Positions 35,540 to 44,352 of a stretch of 64,000 bases of DNA are shown in pieces (the first letter of the stretch is position 1; each line of letters opens with the position of its first letter). The notes beneath the pieces were generated by a model that saw nothing but the letters and a program-made list of their open reading frames with translations, ran no database searches and was not told where the DNA came from. The stretch comes from Frigoribacterium sp. PhB24 (GTDB lineage: Bacteria; Actinomycetota; Actinomycetes; Actinomycetales; Microbacteriaceae): positions 682,001 through 746,000 of the forward strand of contig NZ_RKIC01000009.1 of the NCBI RefSeq assembly GCF_003755185.1. Reading direction: 5' to 3'. Both the position numbers and the translations under genes were made by a program.

Positions 35540-36697
35540 ATGGACATCTTCGCCCAAGAGCGCGATCGTCTGCTCAGCAGCACGACCCGCACCCTGGGTC
35601 TCGCCTGCGCGGCGGTCTCGATCGTGGCTCTGGCGATCCCCGGCGTCACCGACCCCCTGCACCTGGCGGCGATCGCACCGCTCGCCGCGCTGCTCATCGT
35701 CTCGCTGCTCTTCGTCACCGGCCCCCGCGCCCGTGTCTGGGTGCCGGTCGGACTGGCCTCCGGCATCGCCGCGACCGTCGTCGCCCTGTTGCCCGCCGGC
35801 GGCCCCGACGACGGCCCGCTCGCGACGGCGATCATCCCTCTGGCCGGCGGCGCGACCGCCGCCTTCAGCCTGATGCTGTCGTCGAGTCGACCGCGACTCA
35901 CCACGGCGATCGTGGCCTTCCTCGTCGAACTCACCCTCGTCGCCCTGGCGACCGGCTCGCCCTTCACCTTCCCCGTGGCGGCCGTCCTGCTCGGCTGGGT
36001 GTCCTGCTTCGTCACGGGCCTCTGGCTGGGACGCGCCGTCCCCCTGGCGGCACGTCGCATCTACAGCATCGGCAACGCCCACCGGGCCGAGCGCCAGGCC
36101 AGCGAGACCGAGGCCCAACGTCGTCAGGGTGCCCGGTTGCTGCACGACACCGTGCTGGCCACGCTCACCCTGCTGGCCCATTCGGGCTTCGGGGTCACGG
36201 CCCAGGCCCTGCAGGACCAGGCGGCCGAGGACGCGCGCCTGCTGCGCCACCTGCGCCTCGGCGGCACGCCCCAGCCACAGGCCTCGGGCGACTACAGCCT
36301 CGAGACCGTCGAGGAGTCCCCGCTCGGCCAGACCCTCGAGTCGGTCAAGCAGCGCTTCGGCCGTATGGGCCTCGAGGTGAGCTGGCACGGCACCGGGCAG
36401 GTGCTGTTGCCCACCCATGTCCTCGACGCCTTCCTGCTGGCCCTCGCCGAGTGCCTCGAGAACGTGCGACGTCACGCCGGCGTCACCGAGGCGCACGTCA
36501 CGATCATCCACGACGACTCGATGGTCCGGGCGATGGTCACCGACGCAGGCGTCGGCTTCGACCTCGCCGGCATCAGCGAAGAGCGTCTGGGCTTCAAGGA
36601 GTCCGTCGTCGGACGGCTGCACGAGGTCGGCGGCAGCGCGCGCCTGTTCTCGTCCCCCGGCTCGGGCACGACCGTCGTCCTGGAGGCACCACGATGA
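35540..36697 (+). CDS. Two-component sensor histidine kinase (NarL/DegS type)
   Basis: 385 residues if started at ATG 35540 (MDIFAQERDR). In-frame ATG 35480 would add 20 polar residues; upstream hairpin CCCCCTGAGAGGGGG lies at 35451-35465. The N-terminal half has about five to six transmembrane helices. The phosphoacceptor His202 lies in GARLLHDTVLATLTLLAH (HisKA_3 pattern), the N-box is LAECLENVRRHAG and the G1 box is VTDAGVGFDL, so the HATPase domain is intact. First gene of a three-gene signalling operon; the next gene overlaps by 4 nt. Confidence 0.88.
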   Translation: MDIFAQERDRLLSSTTRTLGLACAAVSIVALAIPGVTDPLHLAAIAPLAALLIVSLLFVTGPRARVWVPVGLASGIAATVVALLPAGGPDDGPLATAIIPLAGGATAAFSLMLSSSRPRLTTAIVAFLVELTLVALATGSPFTFPVAAVLLGWVSCFVTGLWLGRAVPLAARRIYSIGNAHRAERQASETEAQRRQGARLLHDTVLATLTLLAHSGFGVTAQALQDQAAEDARLLRHLRLGGTPQPQASGDYSLETVEESPLGQTLESVKQRFGRMGLEVSWHGTGQVLLPTHVLDAFLLALAECLENVRRHAGVTEAHVTIIHDDSMVRAMVTDAGVGFDLAGISEERLGFKESVVGRLHEVGGSARLFSSPGSGTTVVLEAPR

Positions 36698-37944
36698 GCA
36701 TCGACGAGAACACGCTCGGCGTCGTCCGCGGCCGCCGGGCCGCCCGCGGCCTGCCGATCAGCTCGACCGGCGCGCGCTCGCTCCGTCAGGCCCGGGCGGC
36801 CGGCGCGACGCTCGGCACCGGCTACCTCGGGGTCGGTGCGGCCGTGGTCGCCGCCCTCCAGGCCGTGTACGGCCTGACGTTCTTCCTCAGCCACCTGTCG
36901 GCGTATCCCGACGTCGCCCCCGCGCTGGTCGCGTGGCTGCTCTACATCGCGACCTTCATCGGCACGGCCGTCCTCGTGACCGTGCGCGGCGATCGGCTCA
37001 CCACCGGCGTCTTCGCCGTCATCGGAGTCGTCCTCGCCGTCGTCGTCGCGCTCGACTTCGTCGCCATCTGGCCCCTGCACGACGTCGGCGCCTACGCCAC
37101 GTCGAGCGTCGCCGTCGGCTTCGGTCTGCTGCCGATCGTCACCCTGCGGCCCGTCCGCGAGGTCGTGGTCGCCACCGCCCTGCTGTTCGTGGCCTTCGTC
37201 GTCATGGTGGCCGCGTCGACGCCCGTCACGAGCGACTCCGGGCCGCAGCAGATCTGCATCGTCGCCCTGGCCGTCCTGCCCAGCGCCATCGCCACCTTCG
37301 CCGTCCACCGGTTCCGACTCATGGTCCAGGTCGAGCTCGACCGGGTGCTCGTGCAGAGCAACGTCTCGCAACCCCGGTTCGCCGTGGGCATGCTCGCGAG
37401 CGACGAGCTCGCGCGTCTCGACCTCGCGGCCGAGAAGCTGCTCGACGGCGTGTCCAACGGCGACGTCCCGCTGCCCCTGTCCCCCAAGGTCGCCTCACAG
37501 GCGGCGTCGCTCGCCACCGAACTCCGGCTGCACCTGATCGAGGGCCGACGCGAGACCTGGCTGCACCACGCCGTCACCGAGTCCGAGTACCTCGGCCGGT
37601 CGGTCACGTTGGTCGACCCCTCGTCGTTGGCGGGCCTGCTCGCCCCTCCGCAGCGCGACGGACTGCTGCAGGGCGTCTGGCTGCTGCTCGGCGACTCGAA
37701 GAGCCGCGCCCCGGGCACGACGATCCAGCTGGCCCTCGGCCCCGTGACCGCCGCGTCCCAGTCGTTCGCCGGTCGCAGCGTGTGCGTCCCCGTGGTGATC
37801 TCCACGACGGGCATCCGCCGTAACCGCGTCACGCCCGCCACCTGGAACGCCCTGGAGCGCGCCGGCGAGTACGTCGTGTCGTCCCACGAGTCCAGCGTCA
37901 AGATCTCGGTCAACTGCATCGTCGACAACCCCGCCGAGGCCTGA
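36694..37944 (+). CDS. Membrane protein with degenerate kinase-like C-terminus, partner of the sensor kinase
   Basis: 416 residues from ATG 36694, overlapping the kinase stop (ATGA). The N-terminal half has about six transmembrane helices. The C-terminal cytoplasmic region (about 235-416) reads like a helical dimer/ATPase-like module (ASLATELRLHLIEGRRETWLHHAV), but no H-box, N-box or G-box is recognisable, so it is unlikely to be a kinase. Position between a kinase and a response regulator suggests it modulates the kinase, for example as a membrane sensor. Similarity to the kinase is by layout, not proven. Confidence 0.75.
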   Translation: MSIDENTLGVVRGRRAARGLPISSTGARSLRQARAAGATLGTGYLGVGAAVVAALQAVYGLTFFLSHLSAYPDVAPALVAWLLYIATFIGTAVLVTVRGDRLTTGVFAVIGVVLAVVVALDFVAIWPLHDVGAYATSSVAVGFGLLPIVTLRPVREVVVATALLFVAFVVMVAASTPVTSDSGPQQICIVALAVLPSAIATFAVHRFRLMVQVELDRVLVQSNVSQPRFAVGMLASDELARLDLAAEKLLDGVSNGDVPLPLSPKVASQAASLATELRLHLIEGRRETWLHHAVTESEYLGRSVTLVDPSSLAGLLAPPQRDGLLQGVWLLLGDSKSRAPGTTIQLALGPVTAASQSFAGRSVCVPVVISTTGIRRNRVTPATWNALERAGEYVVSSHESSVKISVNCIVDNPAEA

Positions 37945-38030
37945 GCCGACGAGACCCCCGCGTGGTCGGCCCCGACCATCGCCTCCGCCCGTAGCATGAA
38001 CACCACTCCGCCCTGAAAGAAGGTCCCGAC

Positions 38031-38708
38031 GTGACAGACCCCGACGACCGCATCCGCCTCGCCCTCGTAGACGACCACAAGATGCTGCTGGGCGCCCTCA
38101 GCGAATGGATCCGGGGTGCCGCGAGCGACATCTCGATGGTCGCCGCCGTCGCGTCCTGGCCCGAGCTGCTGACGCACCCCGAGTTCCCGGTCGACGTCGT
38201 GCTGCTCGACCTCGACCTGAAAGACAACATCCCGATCTCGCTCAAGATCAACACGCTCAAGACCACCGGAGTCAAGACCGTGCTGATGAGCACCTACTCC
38301 GAGCCGAACGTCGTGCGCGAAGCCCTCGCCGCCGGCGCCCTGGGCTACCTCGTCAAGAGCGAGGACGCCGAGATGATCGTCGAGGCGATCCGCTCGGCCG
38401 CCAAGGGCGAGTCGTACATCTCGGCCGAGCTCGACCTGGCCCTCAACGCCGCCGAGGTCGGCGGCGTGCCGAAGCTCAGCGCTCAAGAGCGCCGCGTCAT
38501 GGCGCTCTACGGCGGCGGCGAGCCCGTCAAGGCCGTCGCCTACCAGCTCGGCATCAGCGAAGAGACGGCCAAGAGCTACCTCAAGCGCATCCGCGAGAAG
38601 TACCGCGTGGCCGGCTACGACGTGGGCACCAAGGTCGCTCTGCGGAAGCGCGCCATCCAGGACGGCATCCTGCTGCAGACCGACACCCCGGCACAGACCA
38701 GCTTCTGA
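38031..38708 (+). CDS. Response regulator with LuxR-type HTH (NarL family)
   Basis: 225 residues from GTG 38031. The receiver domain (8-130) has Asp60 in VVLLDLDL as the predicted phosphorylation site. The C-terminal effector is a LuxR/GerE helix-turn-helix: SAQERRVMALYGGGEPVKAVAYQLGISEETAKSYLKRIR. It is the third gene of the signalling operon (86 bp after the membrane partner) and its likely output. It is followed by a strong terminator. Confidence 0.93.
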   Translation: MTDPDDRIRLALVDDHKMLLGALSEWIRGAASDISMVAAVASWPELLTHPEFPVDVVLLDLDLKDNIPISLKINTLKTTGVKTVLMSTYSEPNVVREALAAGALGYLVKSEDAEMIVEAIRSAAKGESYISAELDLALNAAEVGGVPKLSAQERRVMALYGGGEPVKAVAYQLGISEETAKSYLKRIREKYRVAGYDVGTKVALRKRAIQDGILLQTDTPAQTSF

Positions 38709-38728
38709 CCTGCGGCGCGACCCCGCGC

Positions 38729-38760
38729 GACGGCCCGGCCCCCTCGTGGGCCGGGCCGTC
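38729..38760. terminator. Intrinsic terminator after the response regulator
   Basis: Perfect 13-bp stem GACGGCCCGGCCC / GGGCCGGGCCGTC with a 6-nt loop, 20 bp after the stop. Confidence 0.85.
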
Positions 38761-39103
38761 GCCGGTTCCGCACCCGCGCCTCCTGCTCCGGCCCTCCCCC
38801 GCCCCTGCCGCCTGCCTGCCTTCCTGCCTTGTGCACATCGCGACGAGTCACCGCCCGCCGCGCCCTGGCCCGCAGAGATGAGCGGTGTGTCGGACACTCT
38901 CTGTCGGGTTCGGCACGCCTGGGGGCCCGAGACGAGTCGGGTTCGGCACGCCCGACGGCACGAGATCGGGGTCGGCACGGCGCACGAGTCAGCGGTCACC
39001 CCGGGGCCGGCAGTCCGCACCCGAACGCGCAGAGCATCTGCATCCTCCTCTGCGAGAGGTCGTGCACGACCCCAGGAGGCGCGGGCGGCGCCCCGAGGAC
39101 CGC
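38761..39103. repeat. 343-bp spacer with a threefold short direct repeat
   Basis: GTCGGGTTCGGCACGCC occurs at 38903-38919 and 38936-38952, and a degenerate third copy, TCGGGGTCGGCACGGC, at about 38966-38981. The same spacer holds two exact AGGAGGCGCG copies in opposite orientation (38775-38784 minus, 39074-39083 plus). No gene is recognisable. Confidence 0.6.
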
Positions 39104-40354
39104 CTACGCCGAGACGGACTCGCGTTCGTCGGCGGTGGCCCGGGCCGCCCCGCGTCGGTCGTCGACCCGCTGCATGCCGAAGCTGATCGTGGTGAGGACG
39201 ACTCCGGCGAGGGCCAGCACGACGCCGACCCAGCCGGGTGCCGAGAAGCCGAGCCCGGCCGCGATGACCGCTCCACCGAGGTAGGCGCCGAAGCTGTTGC
39301 CGAGGTTCATGGCCGAGTGGTTCAGGGCGGCGCCGATGACCTGGCTCTCGCCCGCGACCTCCATCAGGCGCGACTGCACCGAGGGGCCGACGCTCGAGCC
39401 GACGAGGCCGACGAAGAACGTGCTGACGAAGATGCCGACGATCGAGCTCGAGGTGAGCGCGTAGGCCGAGAGCGCGGCGATGAGGCCGACGAAGCCGAGG
39501 TACATGGCGAGCTTGAGCGAGCGATCGGCCAACCAGCCGCCGAGCAGGTTGCCGATCGTCATGCCGACACCGACCGTGACGAGCACCCAGGGGACGACGC
39601 CCTCGGACACTCCCGCCCCCTCCGTGACGGCGTTGGCGATGTAGCTGTAGACCGCGAAGAACCCGCCGAAGCCGATGGCTCCGATGCCCATCACCAGCCA
39701 CACCTGGGGCTGCCTGAAGGCTCGCAGCTCGCGCTTCATCGACGCGGACGCGTCGCCGTCCTGGTGCGGCACCGCGAGGGCGACCGCGGCGAAGGTCAGC
39801 GCGAAGATGAGGGCGACGGCGAGGTAGGCGACGCGCCAGCCGGCCTGCTGACCGAGCCAGGTGATCGTGGGCACGCCGATCACGTTGGCGATGGTCAGGC
39901 CGCTCAGCACGAGCGCGACGCCCTTGCCGCGGTTGCCCGGGCCCATGATCGAGGCGGCGACGATGGACGCGATGCCGAAGTAGGCGCCGTGAGGCAGGCC
40001 GGCGGCGAAGCGGGCGGCGAGCACCCAGCCGAAGGACGGCAGCAGGGCCGAGGCGATCGTGCCCACCGTGAAGGCCGCCAGCAGGGCGAGCAGCAGCTTC
40101 TTCTTCGGGAAGTGCGACGACATCGCGGCGATGGTCGGGGCGCCGACGACGACGCCGAGGGCGTAGGCGCTGATCAACCAGCCGGCCTGGGCGATGCCGG
40201 CGTCGGCCGACCGGGAGTACAGGTCGGGCAGCAGATCGCCGGCCATGTCGGGCAGCAGGCCCATGGCCACGAACTCGGTGGAACCGATGCCGAAGCCGCC
40301 CAGGGCGAGGGCGATCAGGGCGGCCGTGCGGCGACGGCGGGAGAGATGGGTCAC
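39104..40354 (-). CDS. MFS transporter, DHA1-type exporter
   Basis: 416 residues, twelve helices. It starts at GTG 40354 (VTHLSRRRRTAALIALALGG), eight nt after GAAGG; a further in-frame GTG at 40402 would add 16 residues. Family signatures are the motif-C-like SEFVAMGLLPDMA region (here STEFVAMGLLP) and the helix 4-5 QAGWLISAYALGVVVGAP motif of arabinose-efflux-permease-like proteins. The ligand is unknown. It ends close to the repeat-rich spacer at 39103. Confidence 0.88.
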   Translation of the reverse strand: MTHLSRRRRTAALIALALGGFGIGSTEFVAMGLLPDMAGDLLPDLYSRSADAGIAQAGWLISAYALGVVVGAPTIAAMSSHFPKKKLLLALLAAFTVGTIASALLPSFGWVLAARFAAGLPHGAYFGIASIVAASIMGPGNRGKGVALVLSGLTIANVIGVPTITWLGQQAGWRVAYLAVALIFALTFAAVALAVPHQDGDASASMKRELRAFRQPQVWLVMGIGAIGFGGFFAVYSYIANAVTEGAGVSEGVVPWVLVTVGVGMTIGNLLGGWLADRSLKLAMYLGFVGLIAALSAYALTSSSIVGIFVSTFFVGLVGSSVGPSVQSRLMEVAGESQVIGAALNHSAMNLGNSFGAYLGGAVIAAGLGFSAPGWVGVVLALAGVVLTTISFGMQRVDDRRGAARATADERESVSA

Positions 40355-40658
40355 GAGCGGGGCCTTCAGGATCGAGGGGGTGTCAGCGAGGGAGCCTGCC
40401 ACGGCTCGCCGTCGAGCTGGGAGGTGCGATGCAGCGGTTCCGCCTCGGCGGAACGCGTCTGCGATGGCGGTCGTATCGATTCGATCGACGCCCTGATGAC
40501 GAGTTTATGCCCCAGGGAGGCCCATCCGACAAGGGGGGTCGGCCCCTCGCGGGGTGAGCCTTGGAATTCGCCGCGATTTGCGTGAGAATCGATCAGCGCC
40601 AGATCGGCGCGACCACTCGCGTCGTCGACCGGACGGCATCCCCAGACATGAGGTCCTC
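40355..40658. other. 304-bp divergent spacer between the MFS exporter and the secreted protein
   Basis: Two AT-richer ATCGAT-containing patches lie here (TATCGATTCGATCG at about 40475 and GAGAATCGATCAG at about 40583), one toward each gene; they may be related operator half-sites, but this is weak. No RNA gene seen. Confidence 0.35.
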
Positions 40659-41690
40659 ATGCCCCGCATCCGCCCTGCCCTGACCGCCGCCGGCATCGTC
40701 GCCGCCTCGGCGATCGCCCTCGCCACCGTGACACCCGTCGGTGCCGCGAACGCGGCCTTCGACCCGGACGGCGCGCTCGTCGTCAACACGCGCGAGCAGA
40801 TCGGCGACGAGGCCGGGGCCCGCCCGGCGTCGGGTTGGTACCTGGGCGACGGCAGCACGGGGACGATCTCGTTCGACGAGCGCGGGCTCGTGGCGCTCGG
40901 CACGGTCGTCGTCCTCCACGACCGCGATGCCCCGGCAACCGACCTGACGGCCCTCGTCGACGGTGCGTCCTTGCGGGGCGACGTCGCGGTCTCGTTCCAG
41001 CTGAGGCTCGACGAGAACGTCACGGGGTCGGGCACGGAGAGCACGATCCTGGCGCCCGTGGGCGACCCTTCGACGGTCGACCCCTCCTCCGCCGGCCTCT
41101 GGACCAGTTCGGAGCCCTTCGGCACCATCCCCGCCGGTGCCGCCCGGCCCCTGGCGGAGTTCCAGACCGAGGTCGCCGCCCTGGACGCGGCCGGCGACCG
41201 GTCGGCCGACGCCCGCATCACCGCGTACGGGTTCGAGGCCGGCACCGGCCTGACGGGCTACGTCCAGGCGATCGCGGTCGGGGGGCAGACGACGTACTTC
41301 ACGCCGACACCGTCCGGCAGCCTCCGCCCGTCGACCCTGGCCCTGTCGGAGCTCCGGACGTCCGGCGTCGCCGTGTCCGCCGACGGGTTCTTCCCGGGCG
41401 AGACCGTCGAGGCGTCTCTCGCACCGACGGAATCGGACTCGGGGACGCCCACGACCGTCGTCACGTTCACCGCGGACGACGCGGGCTCCGTCACCGGCGA
41501 CGTCGTCGCCGGCACCGCCACGCGCACCGGCGGGTACACGCTCGTGCTCGTCGGTGCGGAGTCGGGCATCAGCCTGGCGAGCACCGTCGCGGTCACGGCC
41601 GACATGGTGTCGCCCGCACCGACGACGCCGGTCGCGCCTCCGGCTCCGATCGCCACGCCGGTCCGAGCCGACGCGGCGTTCACGGGCTGA
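40659..41690 (+). CDS. Secreted protein with Ig-like C-terminal domain, function unknown
   Basis: 343 residues. Sec signal peptide (about 1-33, ending GAANA). The body is beta-rich and low in Cys; the second part (about 225-320: TLALSELRTSGVAVSADGFFPGE and VVTFTADDAGSVTG) reads like an immunoglobulin-like cell-surface repeat. A Pro/Thr tail ends PVRADAAFTG, with no LPXTG sorting signal. Start ATG 40659 (MPRIRPALTAAG) opens the signal peptide. The L,D-transpeptidase lipoprotein gene follows 19 bp later, so the two may be co-transcribed. Confidence 0.75.
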   Translation: MPRIRPALTAAGIVAASAIALATVTPVGAANAAFDPDGALVVNTREQIGDEAGARPASGWYLGDGSTGTISFDERGLVALGTVVVLHDRDAPATDLTALVDGASLRGDVAVSFQLRLDENVTGSGTESTILAPVGDPSTVDPSSAGLWTSSEPFGTIPAGAARPLAEFQTEVAALDAAGDRSADARITAYGFEAGTGLTGYVQAIAVGGQTTYFTPTPSGSLRPSTLALSELRTSGVAVSADGFFPGETVEASLAPTESDSGTPTTVVTFTADDAGSVTGDVVAGTATRTGGYTLVLVGAESGISLASTVAVTADMVSPAPTTPVAPPAPIATPVRADAAFTG

Positions 41691-41709
41691 GGCGGCGGCA
41701 CGGCTCCAG

Positions 41710-42516
41710 GTGACCAAGCACGACGCGACGCCGACCCGTCGCCGATCGACGTCCGTTCCCGTCGTGGCGTTCACGGCGATCGTCGCCGCCGTCCTGCTGG
41801 CAGGATGCTCCTCGACCGACGAGACCGCGCCCACGGCCACGACTCCGGCGGCGACCACCTCGCCCGAAGCGTCCCCGTCGCCGGCCCCGTCGACGGGCGG
41901 GTCGGGCGACGCGGGGACGCCCGTCCCGGCGTCGACGACGATCGCGACGGCCGACGTCGCCCGGATCTCGGTGTCGTCGACCCCGGGCGGCCCGACGACG
42001 ACCGTCCTCGAGCCTCCCCGACCCAGCGGCACCCCGCTCGTCTTCCGTGTCGTCGAGCAGCGAGGCGATGACATCGAGGTCGACCTCGCCCAGAGGCCGA
42101 ACGGCAGCACCGGGTGGGTCCGCGCGTCGGACGTGACGCTCAACTCGACGTCGTACGCCCTCGTCGTCTCGACCTCGTCCAACGAGCTCAGCCTCTTCGA
42201 CGCGGGGGCACTGGTCGACACCTACCCCGCGGCGACGGGGACGGGCGGGACCCCCACCCCGCTGGGTGACTTCTACCTGACCGAGCTGCTCGCACCGACG
42301 AACGAAGGCTACGGTCCGTACGCCTACGGGCTCTCGGCGTTCTCGGACGTCCTCAACTCGTTCGGCGGCGGCCCGGGGCAGATCGGACTGCACGGCACGG
42401 ACGACGCGGCGAGCGTCGGCCGGTCCGCGAGCCACGGCTGCATCCGTCTGCTGGACGCCGACATCACGACCCTGGCCGGGATGCTCCCCCTGGGGACGCC
42501 GATCCTGATCCGCTGA
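41710..42516 (+). CDS. L,D-transpeptidase (YkuD domain) lipoprotein
   Basis: 268 residues from GTG 41710. Lipobox LLAGC (Cys33), then a Ser/Thr/Pro-rich spacer of about 50 residues, then the YkuD catalytic domain (about 145-268). The active site is complete: His228 in GLHGTDD, and His242 and Cys244 in SASHGCIRL (HX13HXC). The family makes 3-3 peptidoglycan cross-links and is resistant to most beta-lactams. Preceding residues (LVVSTSSNELSLFD) match the YkuD start. The enzyme is membrane-anchored and acts on the wall outside the membrane. Confidence 0.92.
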   Translation: MTKHDATPTRRRSTSVPVVAFTAIVAAVLLAGCSSTDETAPTATTPAATTSPEASPSPAPSTGGSGDAGTPVPASTTIATADVARISVSSTPGGPTTTVLEPPRPSGTPLVFRVVEQRGDDIEVDLAQRPNGSTGWVRASDVTLNSTSYALVVSTSSNELSLFDAGALVDTYPAATGTGGTPTPLGDFYLTELLAPTNEGYGPYAYGLSAFSDVLNSFGGGPGQIGLHGTDDAASVGRSASHGCIRLLDADITTLAGMLPLGTPILIR

Positions 42517-42600
42517 GGGTCGGGCCCGCGGTGCAGGCCCGCGGGGCGGGCCCGGGCGACGCGGTCGGCGGTGACCCGGCGCGGCGGTCGGCCCCGCGGT

Positions 42601-42942
42601 TCAGCCCCTCGTGACGGTCGCGTCGAGCGCCGCTTCGAGCCGCTCGACCTTGCCGCTCAACTCGCCGGTGCGCCCCGGCCGGATGTCGGCCTTGAGCACC
42701 AGCGACACGCGCGATCCGAAGGCACCGACGGCCTCGGTGGCGGCCTTGACGACGGCCATCACCTCGTCCCATTCGCCCTCGACCTCGGTGAACATCGACG
42801 AGGTGTGGTTGGGCAGCCCCGAGGCGCGCACCACCGCGACCGCGGCGGCCACGGCCGAATGGACCGAGTCGGCCTCGGAGCCGGCGGACGGCCCGCCCTC
42901 GGGGGCGGCACCACTGGGCGAGACGGAGAACGCGACGATCAT
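42601..42942 (-). CDS. Thiamine-binding protein, MTH1187/YkoF (DUF77) family
   Basis: 113 residues. MIVAFSVSPSG, HSAVAAAVAVVRASGLPNHTSSMFTEVEGEWDEVMAVVKAATEAV and VSLVLKADIRPG match the DUF77/MTH1187 family. These small ferredoxin-like proteins bind thiamine and often assemble as multimers. ATG 42942 overlaps the stop of the GT87-like gene by 4 nt, so it is coupled to a membrane glycosyltransferase, an unusual pairing whose meaning is unclear. Confidence 0.85.
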   Translation of the reverse strand: MIVAFSVSPSGAAPEGGPSAGSEADSVHSAVAAAVAVVRASGLPNHTSSMFTEVEGEWDEVMAVVKAATEAVGAFGSRVSLVLKADIRPGRTGELSGKVERLEAALDATVTRG

Positions 42943-44273
42943 GCGTCCATCCTCGCGTGTGCGGGGCGGACGCGCCAGAGCGTGACGACCGCCCACGCCA
43001 GCAGTCCGAGCTCGAGCACGGCCCGCACGGTGACCACGGCGACCAGGTCGGGTCGCGCGGCGAGCAGGGCGTCGTACTCGAACGGGTACACCACCTGCGT
43101 CAACCCCGCGACGACCACGGCCAACGCCGCCGGCACGACGAACCGCGGCCCTCCTGCCCGGGCGAGCACGACGCCGACGACGACGGGGACGGCCAGCCAG
43201 GCCACGAACTGCGGCGAGCCGACCTTGTTGGTCACGATGAGCGCGACGACGACGGCCAGCGACAACGGGCCCAGGAGGCGCGTGGCCGTCACCCCGCGAC
43301 GCACCGCCCGCAGACCCAGCAGCACGACACCCAGCACGACCGCGGCCATCACGAGGCTCATGGCCTTCGCCGCGAAGCCGACCCCGTCGCCGGCGATCTG
43401 GTAGGTGAGGATCTCGCGGTCGTAGTAGACGAAGGTGCCGGGGACCCCCGCGGCGGCACGCCAGAGCCAGAGCACCGCCGCCGGCGACTCGACCTGCAGC
43501 CCCCGGCCGGCCTGCTGGCCCACGAAGCCGACGACGTTCCAGCCACTGCCGAGCACGAGCGAGATCGACACCACGACGGCGCTGGTCACCGCGGCGGCCA
43601 CGACGACCTCGACCCGACGACGCACGGCGAGGACGGCGACCACCACGAGGGCGGCGGGCCAGACCTTGACCCAGGCCGCGATCGTGAGCAGGACGGACGC
43701 CAGCGTGGGTCGGGTGGAGACCAGCAGCAGACCCACCAGCGCGATCGCCACGGTGACCGCGTCGATGCGGCCGAGGGCGATCGGCCCGAGGGCGACGAGG
43801 AACGCCAGCCACCACCACGCGGCGACCACGGACCCGGCGCGTCGTCGGGCGACGAGCACTCCGAAGGCACCGGCGTTCAGCGACGACACGAGCACGAGCC
43901 ACACCGCTCCGTAGCCCGGGTCACCCCCGAGCCGGGCGACGAGCATCGGCACCGCGGCGAGCAGGGGGTAGACCCACGGTCGGTCGACGCCCACCCAGTC
44001 GCCGCCCCCGACGCCCTGCTGCATCCACGTGCGGTAGACGACGTCCACGTCGCCCAGGGTGCGGTTGCCACCCACGAGGTTGAGCCGGACGAGCCAGGCG
44101 TGCACCAGCACGAAGGCGATGCCGAGGACGACCGGTGACGCGGCGAGCGACCTCGCCCGGTCGACCAGGCCGATGCGATCGTCGGCCACGGCAGGGGTGC
44201 GGGACGACCCCGCGTCGGGCACGGCCGGCGGCGCCCCGGGGTCGGCCGACGCGGGCGGGACGGAGGTCGGCAT
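42939..44273 (-). CDS. Polyprenyl-phosphate-dependent glycosyltransferase, GT87/DUF2029-like
   Basis: 444 residues from ATG 44273 (GTG 44279 is an alternative). About ten transmembrane helices; a periplasmic loop after the first helix contains NRTLGDVDVVYRTWMQQG, and the Asp in GDVDV could serve as the catalytic base of GT-C enzymes. GT87 members (PimE-like) transfer mannose from polyprenyl phosphates to cell-wall glycolipids. A conserved helix-loop reads GRIDAVTVAIALVGLLL. Divergent from the amino acid SBP gene across 79 bp. Confidence 0.8.
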   Translation of the reverse strand: MPTSVPPASADPGAPPAVPDAGSSRTPAVADDRIGLVDRARSLAASPVVLGIAFVLVHAWLVRLNLVGGNRTLGDVDVVYRTWMQQGVGGGDWVGVDRPWVYPLLAAVPMLVARLGGDPGYGAVWLVLVSSLNAGAFGVLVARRRAGSVVAAWWWLAFLVALGPIALGRIDAVTVAIALVGLLLVSTRPTLASVLLTIAAWVKVWPAALVVVAVLAVRRRVEVVVAAAVTSAVVVSISLVLGSGWNVVGFVGQQAGRGLQVESPAAVLWLWRAAAGVPGTFVYYDREILTYQIAGDGVGFAAKAMSLVMAAVVLGVVLLGLRAVRRGVTATRLLGPLSLAVVVALIVTNKVGSPQFVAWLAVPVVVGVVLARAGGPRFVVPAALAVVVAGLTQVVYPFEYDALLAARPDLVAVVTVRAVLELGLLAWAVVTLWRVRPAHARMDA

Positions 44274-44352
44274 GCCCACAGGCTAGCCGCCGACCCCGAC
44301 ACCGGACGTCATGCGTCGGCCGACGTCGGCCGTCGCCGCTACGATCCCTCTC

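Noticed and set aside
37092-39701. 869-codon minus-strand frame
   Set aside because: Spans the signalling operon antisense and part of the MFS gene out of frame; not protein-like.
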